Assembly: GCA_934621485.1 (NCBI GenBank)
Contig: CAKTUS010000046.1
Coordinates: 1 to 18,655 of the forward strand
Reading direction: 5' to 3'
Source: an uncultured Clostridia bacterium
Lineage (GTDB): Bacteria; Bacillota; Clostridia; Christensenellales; Aristaeellaceae
Length of the DNA: 18,655 bases
Each line of letters opens with the position of its first letter. The stretch's first letter is position 1. Both the position numbers and the translations under genes were made by a program. Below the pieces are notes generated by a model. That model was given only the letters and a program-made list of their open reading frames with translations, ran no database searches and was not told the DNA's origin. Below are positions 1 through 5,935 of the stretch, one piece after another.

Positions 1-1
1 G

Positions 2-20
2 AGCCTGTCTTTACAGGTTT
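2..20 (+). terminator. short hairpin at window edge
   Basis: Arms AGCCTGT (2-8) and ACAGGTT (13-19, one G-U pair) flank a 4-base loop and are followed by only three T residues. It could be the end of a gene lying left of the window or the distal end of the minus-strand permease transcript. Apart from this, bases 1-91 show nothing convincing. Confidence 0.2.
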
Positions 21-91
21 GATCTATGTTGTATTACACCGGTTGCCCGCGTGAGCGAGCGACAAAAGCTTCCGGCTTTCGCCAACGGTTT

Positions 92-925
92 TTAGCCTTT
101 TACCGCGCCGCCAACAATTCCCTTGATAAAGGTATCCTGTACGCTGAAGAAAAAAATCAGCACTGGCAGACCCATCATGATGGACGCGGCCATAATGCCT
201 CCCCAGTCGCTGGCATCCTCGCCGATCAGGGTGGACAGACCCACGGTGATGGTCTTGGAAGCTTCCGAACCGGTAAAGGTGTACGCAAACAGGAACTCCT
301 CCCACGACAGCATGAAGGCATACAGCCCTACCGCGAACAGGCCGGAGGAGATCATGGGCAGCACTACTTTCCAAATGGCCTGGATCTTATTACACCCGTC
401 GATCAACGCGGCCTCCTCCACGGAAAAAGGAATGGTCTTGATAAAGCCCCGGGCCATCCACACGGTATAGGGCACCATGATGAACAGGTGTGTGAAGGAA
501 AGGCCCAGGCTGCTGTTGATAAGCCGCACGTTGACCAGCATAATGTACAGCGGGATCAGCGTGGCGGTCTGCGGCAGCAATTTTACCAGCAGAATACCGG
601 TGGTTACCGCGTTTTTGCCCCGGAACTGGAACCGGGCCAGAGCATATCCCGCGGGAATGGCGCACACCAGGCACAGCGCGGTTGCCGTGAGCGATGTGAT
701 GAGCGAGTTGAGCATGTAGCGGGGTAGTTTGGTCTGCACCAAGATGCGGTGAAAGCTTTCAAAGCTGACGCTATTGGACCACAGCTTGGGCGGACTGATG
801 AAAATTTCGCTCTGGTCGCGTATGGCACAGGTCAGCATCCAGAAATAAGGGAACAAAGCGACAATGACCAGAATCAGCAGCACGGCGTAGGCCAGGGTGC
901 AGCGCACGATCTTTCTGCGTTTCAT
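92..925 (-). CDS. carbohydrate ABC transporter permease, MalG/UgpE type
   Basis: Inner subunit of an ABC importer that passes a sugar or polyol across the membrane. The 277-residue protein has the usual length and about six membrane segments, beginning with one at residues 11-30. The EAA loop that docks the ATPase is clear at about residues 170-191: EEAALIDG followed by VVLP. The ATG lies in a TGATG overlap with the stop of the upstream permease gene, and GGAGGGG sits just before it inside that gene, so translation is probably coupled. It is the last gene of the operon dehydrogenase - binding protein - MalF - MalG. No ATPase gene follows in the 91 bases that remain, so a shared MsmX/UgpC-type ATPase encoded elsewhere is the likely partner. 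Substrate is not deducible from the permease. Confidence 0.93.
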   Translation of the reverse strand: MKRRKIVRCTLAYAVLLILVIVALFPYFWMLTCAIRDQSEIFISPPKLWSNSVSFESFHRILVQTKLPRYMLNSLITSLTATALCLVCAIPAGYALARFQFRGKNAVTTGILLVKLLPQTATLIPLYIMLVNVRLINSSLGLSFTHLFIMVPYTVWMARGFIKTIPFSVEEAALIDGCNKIQAIWKVVLPMISSGLFAVGLYAFMLSWEEFLFAYTFTGSEASKTITVGLSTLIGEDASDWGGIMAASIMMGLPVLIFFFSVQDTFIKGIVGGAVKG

Positions 926-1785
926 CAGTAGATCCCCTCCTCGGCCTTTTCCGTGGTGTTGATATAGATCAGCGCCAGAATGACGATAAATACCAGAAAC
1001 GTGGTGGAGGCCGCCGCACCGAAGTTGAAGTTGTTGGCGGCAATGCCGTTGTTGTAGATATAGTTCTGGATCACCATGGTGGATCGGGCCGGTCCGCCTC
1101 CGGTGATGGTATGTACGATGGTAAACTGGTTGAAGGAGGAGATCATGGAAATCAGCATCAACGAACGAATAATGGGAAACAGCAGCGGCAGCGTGATTTT
1201 GATCAATCGCTGGAAGCCCATGCAGCCGTCCAGCTCCGCAGCCTCATATACATCCTCTGAAACAGATTGCAGACCACTGAGGTACATAAGCATAATAAAG
1301 GGCGCGCGTTTCCAGATGTAGATGACCCCCAAGCAAAACAGCGCCATGTGATGATCGCTCAGGAAGGTGAGATGCGTGCCGAACGCCCGGTTGATGGCAT
1401 AGCTGAGAATTCCGAAGTCGTTGTTGTACATCCACTTCCATACGGCACAGATGGCGATGACCGGCGTCATCCAGGGAATAATGAGCAAGGAACGAAACAG
1501 GGCCTGGCCCTTAAGGCGCATATTCATCAGAAAGGCCATCAGCATACCCACCATCATTTCCATGGAAACGGTGAACAACGCCCACTTGCCCGTGTTGCCC
1601 AAAGCGCGCCAGAACCATTTATCTTTGAACAGGCGCTGGTAATTGGCCAGGGAAAAAGCGCCAGACTTGCTGGTGAGGCTCAGGGTCACGTTGTTAATGA
1701 TGGGGTAAATTGCCAGAATGGTCAGCACAATGATGGCGGGAATAAAGTAATAGATGGGTCTTTCCTTGATACGGATTTTCGGCAT
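925..1785 (-). CDS. carbohydrate ABC transporter permease, MalF/UgpA type
   Basis: Second membrane subunit of the importer, 286 residues with six predicted membrane segments and no extra periplasmic P2-like domain, as usual in Firmicutes. The EAA loop reads YEAAELDGCMGF followed by ITLPLLFP. The frame is open further upstream to 1866, but the ATG at 1785 is preferred: AGGTGA lies eight bases before it, the protein then begins MPKIRIKERP before the first membrane helix, and the longer version would run through the intercistronic hairpin at 1828-1864. The stop overlaps the start of the MalG-like gene (TGATG). It forms a heterodimer with that protein. Confidence 0.93.
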   Translation of the reverse strand: MPKIRIKERPIYYFIPAIIVLTILAIYPIINNVTLSLTSKSGAFSLANYQRLFKDKWFWRALGNTGKWALFTVSMEMMVGMLMAFLMNMRLKGQALFRSLLIIPWMTPVIAICAVWKWMYNNDFGILSYAINRAFGTHLTFLSDHHMALFCLGVIYIWKRAPFIMLMYLSGLQSVSEDVYEAAELDGCMGFQRLIKITLPLLFPIIRSLMLISMISSFNQFTIVHTITGGGPARSTMVIQNYIYNNGIAANNFNFGAAASTTFLVFIVILALIYINTTEKAEEGIY

Positions 1786-1827
1786 AAGACGCTTCACCTG
1801 CTTTTTACGCTTGATGGATTCAAAAGC

Positions 1828-1864
1828 GGGGAGCCCGGGCTTCCCCCAGAGGCCTGGGCTCCCC
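1828..1864 (-). promoter_or_regulatory. intercistronic stem-loop between binding-protein and permease genes
   Basis: A 13-bp stem (1828-1840 pairs with 1852-1864, one G-U pair in RNA) with an 11-base loop starts nine bases after the binding-protein stop codon. It has no long T run on the minus strand. By analogy with the malE-malF interval of other importers, such a hairpin protects the 3' end of the binding-protein message or partly terminates transcription, so that the binding protein is made in excess over the permeases. The hairpin is visible; its role is inferred. Confidence 0.6.
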
Positions 1865-1872
1865 AAAATGGT

Positions 1873-3135
1873 TTATTGAGCGTTCTGCTCGTCCAGGATC
1901 ATCTGAATCTCGTCGGCACAGTCCGCTACGGCTTCCTCCACGGTAGACATGCCGGTCATGACGGACTGCAACATGGTCATCATGGCGTTCTGCGCGCCGG
2001 ACAGGTTTACAAAGGGAGGCAGCTCACGCACATGGTCAGACAGCATTTCGGAATACGCGCCGTTGATGCCCTCCGTCCACTTCGCTTCCTTCAGGGCTTC
2101 GGCCAAGGCGGGCAGCTTGAGCTGCAACTCCATGGCGGCCTTGTTGGTCACTTTGTCGATGAAAATGGCGGCTCCCTTGGGATTCTCGGCAGCCTTGGGG
2201 ATAACGATGTTCCAGCCGCCCATGCCCACATCGGCCACGCCGTTCTTGCCGGGATAGAGGGCAGTGCCCACGTCGATCACGTCCACCAGGTTAGAGTTGA
2301 CCGCGCCGATGTTATCCATGTACATGGCCACGGTGCCGGAGGCTACCATCTGGCAGATGGTGGCGGAATCCAACTCCATGGTGCTTTCGGGGGCCAGGCC
2401 CTCCAGGTAGAACTGGGTGTAGTGGCGCACGGCCTCGCAGGTGGCCTCGGAATTCAGGGTGCAGGTTTTACCGTCCTCGGAGTAAACTTCACCGCCGGCA
2501 GACCAGATGGCGGGCACGATACGGAACCAGATATTTCCTGCGGAGGTGCCAGGGTAGGCGAAGCCGTACTGCTTGGAGCCGTCTTCCTTGGTTTTGGTCA
2601 GCTTCTTGGCGCACTCATACAGCTCATCCCAGGTGGTGGGAGGGGTATCAATACCGGCCTCTGCAAACAGGGTCTTGTTGTATACCAGTGCCAGCGCAGT
2701 TTTGCTCTGCGGCACGCCGTAGATGTGTTCTCCGTCCTCCATCAGTTCGAAGAAAGCGGGATTGAACTCTGCCTTCAGGTCGCGACCCAGATCGGCCATG
2801 AGGCCCTCCAGGGGCAGCAGCAGCCCTTCCACCATAAAGCCGTTGGTGGAGGTGGCGGACTGGCTCATTACATCGGGCGCACCTACGCCGGCGCGACAAG
2901 CGGTGAGCTGCTTGGAATTAAGCTCACTATAGGCGATGGTTTCAATCTCCACTTTGGTACCCGGATATTCGGCTTCAATCTCCTGCTTGGCCTGCTCGAA
3001 CAACTGCACGCGGGAGCCTTCGTTTTCACCGGAATACCATACGCGAATGGTGCCCAGGGATTCGGCCATGCCCAAAGCGGGCAGGCAGCTGAGCAGTAGG
3101 GTCGTTACCAGAAGCCACAGCATGGTTTTTTTCAT
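1873..3135 (-). CDS. extracellular solute-binding protein of carbohydrate ABC importer
   Basis: Captures the substrate outside the cell and delivers it to the two permeases. At 420 residues it fits the MalE/UgpB-like SBP_bac_1 family. The N-terminus is a secretion signal: KK at 2-3, a hydrophobic core at 5-18, and a good signal peptidase I site after GMA (residue 24). A Cys at 17 preceded by LLS resembles a lipobox but is a poor match and would leave a hydrophobic mature N-terminus. Family features include the early segment IRVWYSGENEGS, the WDELYECAKKL stretch near 165 and GGWNIVIPKAAENPKGA near 310. The start has an excellent AAGGAGGT site six bases upstream. It is followed by an intercistronic hairpin and the permeases. 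Specificity is unknown; the linked polyol dehydrogenase hints at a polyol or glycerol derivative. Confidence 0.92.
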   Translation of the reverse strand: MKKTMLWLLVTTLLLSCLPALGMAESLGTIRVWYSGENEGSRVQLFEQAKQEIEAEYPGTKVEIETIAYSELNSKQLTACRAGVGAPDVMSQSATSTNGFMVEGLLLPLEGLMADLGRDLKAEFNPAFFELMEDGEHIYGVPQSKTALALVYNKTLFAEAGIDTPPTTWDELYECAKKLTKTKEDGSKQYGFAYPGTSAGNIWFRIVPAIWSAGGEVYSEDGKTCTLNSEATCEAVRHYTQFYLEGLAPESTMELDSATICQMVASGTVAMYMDNIGAVNSNLVDVIDVGTALYPGKNGVADVGMGGWNIVIPKAAENPKGAAIFIDKVTNKAAMELQLKLPALAEALKEAKWTEGINGAYSEMLSDHVRELPPFVNLSGAQNAMMTMLQSVMTGMSTVEEAVADCADEIQMILDEQNAQ

Positions 3136-3172
3136 GGGAATACCTCCTTGTTTTTATGTTGGGGGAAGAAAC

Positions 3173-3197
3173 AAAAACAGAACTCACGTCTGTTTTT
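3173..3197 (-). terminator. weak A/T-rich hairpin between dehydrogenase and binding-protein genes
   Basis: Arms AAAAACAG (3173-3180) and CTGTTTTT (3190-3197) with a 9-base loop lie in the gap between the dehydrogenase stop and the binding-protein start. Read on the minus strand the hairpin ends in a T-rich run. The stem has few GC pairs, so it would be at most a partial terminator or processing site. Co-transcription of the genes on either side remains likely. Confidence 0.25.
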
Positions 3198-3219
3198 TAC
3201 AAAACTGAAGGGCGTTGAT

Positions 3220-4317
3220 TCAGCGCACCTGACGTACCGCCTCTGTCACCCTAGCGACAAACTGCGGCTGTACGCGGCAATGTGCAAGCAGCTCGTCGAT
3301 AAAGGCATTAAGCCTGGTATCGTCGTAATCCATGTCGATATGAGACAGACGGGTAGGTACGTTCAGATCACGGAAAAGCCGCTCCTTACGCTCAATGTCC
3401 TCCCAAGGCAAGCCGTTCGCCCGCAATTGAGCCATGATGCCAACGGCCACCACCTCGCCATGCAGGTACTTGCAGGGATCCGGCACGTAACGGGCACGGA
3501 TCACCTCGTTAAAGCCGTGAGCAATGGCAAAACGTGCGCCTCCCGGACCGGCATAAGCGCCAAAGCCGCTTACCACGCCAATGACGCCCATCAGGCAGGA
3601 CAACGCGTCGCCGAAGGCGGGAGTCACCCGGTGCAGGCGGTTGTCCTCATAGGCCTGCCGTGCGCAGTGATGCAGTACCTCGTCACACTCCAAAGCCAGC
3701 CTCGCGCCTATGAAACGCCCAAAATCAATACTGCCGTATTCTACGCTGCTACGCATACTGGTGTATTCGCAGCTTTTGGCAAAGGCGTCGGCAATACCAG
3801 CAGCAAGGTAGCGCTCCGGTGCGTCTGCCAGGATGGAAAGATCCACAAAAACACCCGCTACGCTGTCCCTATGATAGCGTATGGTTTCCTGATGGCCGGT
3901 TTGATCGTATAAAACTGAAAGCGGCGCAAAAGCGGCACAGGTAGCCGCAACGGTGGGCAGGGTAAAGACCGGCAGCATCGCCTGTGCCCCCACTGCCTTG
4001 GTCAGGTCCATCAGTTTGCCGCCGCCTATACCCAGCAGGCAATCAAAGCGCTGCTCCCGAGCCCAGCGGGCGTAATCGTCAATGTCTGCGGCGGTACAGT
4101 AGCCGCGGTAGATGGAAACCTCATAGGAAAGCCGGTTGGCCGTCAGGCCGGGGAGCAGCGTTTCCCGTACGGCAGCAAAAGCCCGCTTACCCGACAAAAT
4201 ACCCACACGGCAACGGCTTAGCCGTTTCAGTTCCCCGCCTACCGCAACAGAGGAATGCTCTCCCTGAATGTAATTGCCTGCACCGGTACGCATAATCATC
4301 AGCTTGTTATCCATCAT
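3220..4317 (-). CDS. GldA-type iron/zinc-dependent glycerol (polyol) dehydrogenase
   Basis: A 365-residue member of the iron-containing alcohol dehydrogenase superfamily, closest in pattern to NAD-dependent glycerol dehydrogenase (glycerol to dihydroxyacetone). The nucleotide-binding stretch LLGIGGGKLMDLTKAVG is near residues 95-110. Three likely metal ligands are visible: Asp in GIADAFAKS, His in FAIAHGFNE and His in KYLHGEVVAVG, matching the Asp-His-His set of GldA. A PTVAAT stretch matches the family's PT(I/V)A(A/S)T substrate-side loop. Two ATGs are adjacent; AAAGGAG eight bases upstream supports the first. It is the first gene of the importer operon and follows a clear TATAAT promoter. 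A related glycerol-1-phosphate or 3-dehydroquinate-like activity is less likely but the natural substrate may be another polyol. Confidence 0.88.
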   Translation of the reverse strand: MMDNKLMIMRTGAGNYIQGEHSSVAVGGELKRLSRCRVGILSGKRAFAAVRETLLPGLTANRLSYEVSIYRGYCTAADIDDYARWAREQRFDCLLGIGGGKLMDLTKAVGAQAMLPVFTLPTVAATCAAFAPLSVLYDQTGHQETIRYHRDSVAGVFVDLSILADAPERYLAAGIADAFAKSCEYTSMRSSVEYGSIDFGRFIGARLALECDEVLHHCARQAYEDNRLHRVTPAFGDALSCLMGVIGVVSGFGAYAGPGGARFAIAHGFNEVIRARYVPDPCKYLHGEVVAVGIMAQLRANGLPWEDIERKERLFRDLNVPTRLSHIDMDYDDTRLNAFIDELLAHCRVQPQFVARVTEAVRQVR

Positions 4318-4405
4318 GCAACTGGCTCCTTTTGTGTTTCTTTCACCGGGCGTACTGTTTCCGTAGCGGGGCTGAAATCTTCTATGAAACGTTCATCTGT
4401 CATTC

Positions 4406-4435
4406 ATTATAGAGAACATGCTCAATAGCAATCAA
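4406..4435 (-). promoter_or_regulatory. sigma-A promoter of the gldA-like/ABC operon
   Basis: On the minus strand, TTGATT (4430-4435) and a perfect TATAAT (4406-4411) are separated by 18 bases. Transcription would start near 4399, leaving a leader of about 80 bases before the dehydrogenase ATG. A partial dyad ATGAAACGTTCAT lies at 4384-4396 near the start point and could be an operator. The neighbouring AraC-family protein is the likely regulator. Confidence 0.75.
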
Positions 4436-4439
4436 CAAG

Positions 4440-4466
4440 TTTTTTTTGATGTTTTTCAATTGTTTT
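4440..4466 (-). promoter_or_regulatory. phased A-tracts upstream of the operon promoter
   Basis: Three T runs on the plus strand (A-tracts on the coding strand of the operon) at 4440-4447, 4452-4456 and 4463-4466 have centres 10.5 bases apart, one helical turn. They sit directly upstream of the -35 element. Phased A-tracts bend DNA and can act as UP elements or help an activator contact polymerase. The phasing is seen directly; the function is inferred. Confidence 0.5.
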
Positions 4467-4474
4467 ACGATTCG

Positions 4475-4508
4475 AAAAAAAGAAGCGTTTGGCTGAAAAG
4501 CAAACGCT
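4475..4508 (-). terminator. rho-independent terminator of the araC-like gene
   Basis: Arms AGCGTTTG (4484-4491) and CAAACGCT (4501-4508) form a perfect 8-bp stem with a 9-base loop. On the minus strand it is followed, after two bases, by seven T residues (4475-4481). It separates the regulator from the downstream importer operon, which has its own promoter. Confidence 0.85.
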
Positions 4509-4584
4509 ACCTAAAAAACAGTGCTCCATCTGTCGATACAGAATCACAAATCTTTTTTGAAACGAAAAACCGGGCTTTTCAACC

Positions 4585-5487
4585 CTAGCGCACGGATTTG
4601 CGCCAGGCGCTGGGGGCCATATTGCAAATTTGGCGAAAAGCACGGTTGAAATTGGCGGCGTTGTTGTAGCCGCAGGCTTGGGCTACGTCCGTCATGCTCA
4701 TAGAGCTGCTGGACAGCAGGTTCTGGGCCAGTTCAATCCGCTTGGCAGTGATGTAGTTCCAGGGCGACATGCCGTTGAGGCGTTTGAAGATGGCGGAAAA
4801 ATAGCAGGGGCTCAGGTGGGCAATATCGGCCAGCTGCTCCAGCCGAAGCTGGTCGGACAGGTGGGTCTGTATGTAAGTCATGACGGCCTCCACCTGCTCC
4901 AGATTGGTGACGGATGGTATATTCTGCCGGCGATACACAGCCGGCGGCAGCATCCGGTTGAACAACACCAGCATTCGCAAAAGCAGCACCTTTACCATAG
5001 CTTCGTAATCAGCTTCCTGGCCTATGAACTCCTGCTCCATGTGCATTAACAATTCACTCGCTTGATCAGTGTTGGCGCAGCGGGGCAGGCGGTACTCCAT
5101 GGTACCGTCCAGTTCTTCAAAAATCCGCAGATATTTGGCGTCAAACAGGTTGCTGCCCCGGGACCAAATAAACCGCGGCTCAAAATGCAGAGTCAAAAAT
5201 ACAATACCCTCGGGGCCGGTTATGTCCGAAAAGCAGTGCTGTACCATGCTGCCGCACAGAAAAATATCCCCCGGTTCTATGGGGTAGGTCTTGCGGTTTA
5301 CCACATAAGTACCATAGCCCTCCAAAAACAGGGCGATTTCAATTTCCGGGTGAAAATGGTTTTTCTGAGGCCTTGCAAAGGGCATGGCTCCCAGGCGTCT
5401 AAGACGCACAAAGCAGCTGTTGGGGTCGCTTTGATCCTTGATCTCATATTCCTTTGACCATAAAATATAGGGCGGATTCTGTCGCAT
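4585..5487 (-). CDS. AraC-family transcriptional regulator
   Basis: A 300-residue one-component regulator. The N-terminal half is a cupin-like effector domain with the pattern HFHPEIEIALFLEG, then YPIEPGDIFL. The C-terminal ~100 residues form the paired helix-turn-helix DNA-binding domain: LRLEQLADIAHLSPCYFSAIF followed by MTDVAQACGYNNAANFNRAF, ending in the family's usual P-SAWRKS motif. The frame is open upstream to 5571, but ATG 5487 is chosen because AAAGGAG lies five bases before it and because the promoter at 5530-5558 excludes the longer start. It is divergent from the recombinase unit and upstream of, and co-oriented with, the dehydrogenase/ABC operon, which it most likely controls in response to the imported compound. 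Confidence 0.92.
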   Translation of the reverse strand: MRQNPPYILWSKEYEIKDQSDPNSCFVRLRRLGAMPFARPQKNHFHPEIEIALFLEGYGTYVVNRKTYPIEPGDIFLCGSMVQHCFSDITGPEGIVFLTLHFEPRFIWSRGSNLFDAKYLRIFEELDGTMEYRLPRCANTDQASELLMHMEQEFIGQEADYEAMVKVLLLRMLVLFNRMLPPAVYRRQNIPSVTNLEQVEAVMTYIQTHLSDQLRLEQLADIAHLSPCYFSAIFKRLNGMSPWNYITAKRIELAQNLLSSSSMSMTDVAQACGYNNAANFNRAFRQICNMAPSAWRKSVR

Positions 5488-5529
5488 AGCGGCTCCTTTC
5501 CCGATGAATGACATGCTGTTGCTACCGGC

Positions 5530-5558
5530 ATGATAAACGAAAAAGCAGTGTTTGTAAA
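5530..5558 (-). promoter_or_regulatory. sigma-A promoter of the araC-like gene
   Basis: On the minus strand, TTTACA (5553-5558) and TATCAT (5530-5535) each match consensus in five of six positions with exactly 17 bases between them. The start point would be near 5523, giving a leader of about 36 bases. The left copy of the recombinase-flanking repeat begins only five bases upstream of the -35 element. Confidence 0.7.
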
Positions 5559-5562
5559 GTAT

Positions 5563-5590
5563 GCCGCGCAATTATTCCAGGTGGGATAAA
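5563..5590 (+). repeat. left copy of imperfect direct repeat flanking the recombinase unit
   Basis: GCCGCGCAAT at 5563-5572 recurs exactly at 7536-7545. Ungapped extension to 28 bases keeps 21 identities. The right copy sits at the proposed junction with a sigma factor gene, so the pair is a candidate attachment-site pair for the serine recombinase between them. Confidence 0.45.
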
Positions 5591-5606
5591 GCGTTTTCAT
5601 ATCAAC

Positions 5607-5659
5607 CTTTCCTACAGGGAAAGAGAATTTTTCTCTGCTGAAACAGATAACTCATGAGT
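5607..5659. promoter_or_regulatory. cluster of short dyads upstream of the recombinase unit
   Basis: Three inverted repeats lie in the 170 bases between the left repeat and the small ORF: CTTTCC/GGAAAG (5607-5612 with 5618-5623), AGAGAA/TTCTCT (5622-5627 with 5631-5636) and the perfect palindrome ACTCATGAGT (5650-5659). They are candidate operators or recombinase-binding half-sites. I could not identify a convincing -35/-10 pair for the plus-strand genes here. Confidence 0.3.
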
Positions 5660-5718
5660 ATTGCCGTGCGGAAAGGGTCCTGTCGTCTGACATGCCTTTT
5701 TTTCATTCAGGAAATAAA

Positions 5719-5754
5719 CCACCCCTCCGGACATACGCTCAACCAGGGAGGTGG
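5719..5754 (+). promoter_or_regulatory. potential stem that hides the ribosome binding site of the small ORF
   Basis: The pyrimidine-rich CCACCCCTCC (5719-5728) can pair with the ribosome binding site region GGAGGTGG (5747-5754), either as CCTCC/GGAGG or as CCACC/GGTGG, across a loop of roughly 18-26 bases. This could restrain translation of the small ORF and, by coupling, the recombinase. Pairing is seen; regulation is inferred. Confidence 0.35.
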
Positions 5755-5760
5755 AGATAA

Positions 5761-5907
5761 ATGAAAAAATGCGAGGCGCCCGTGGTTCATTGCGAATATG
5801 CCAAGGCAGACAAGAGCCTTGCCCAACTGCTGGAGGAATCTTTTCGGCTTTATCTTACCCGTGTTCTTGCGGGGGAGAAGCTGCCTGCGGCAACCTTTGT
5901 ACGATGA
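5761..5907 (+). CDS. small 48-residue protein upstream of serine recombinase
   Basis: ATG at 5761 follows GGGAGGTGGAG at good spacing, and the frame runs 48 codons to TGA. The peptide begins MKKCEAPVVHCEYAKADKSL and continues with AQLLEESFRLYLTRVL, an amphipathic helix. Short ORFs ending in a similar LxxLLEESFRLYL-like helix are, from memory, commonly seen just before TnpX-type recombinases in clostridial integrative elements; their role is not established. The gene ends 28 bases before the recombinase ATG, so the two are probably co-transcribed. Possible roles are a recombination directionality factor or a regulator, but nothing in the sequence decides this. The strong ribosome binding site and the position argue that it is real. 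Confidence 0.65.
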   Translation: MKKCEAPVVHCEYAKADKSLAQLLEESFRLYLTRVLAGEKLPAATFVR

Positions 5908-5935
5908 ATGGCCGCTTATTTGCAAGGAGGAAAGC

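Noticed and set aside
20..91. Small stem AAAGC/GCTTT and a GC-rich stretch downstream of the MalG-like gene as a terminator or intergenic repeat
   Set aside because: The stem has only five pairs and the T run is short; whether the stretch recurs in the genome cannot be judged from one window.
1267..3099. Long plus-strand open frame of 610 codons opposite the binding-protein and permease genes
   Set aside because: It is an antisense shadow: composition rich in His, Gly and Gln with no recognisable domain, while the minus strand encodes clear ABC components with good ribosome binding sites.
5488..5572. N-terminal half of a sigma factor gene left of the recombinase
   Set aside because: The plus strand here has in-frame stops and no sigma-like peptide; the region holds the promoter and leader of the araC-like gene.
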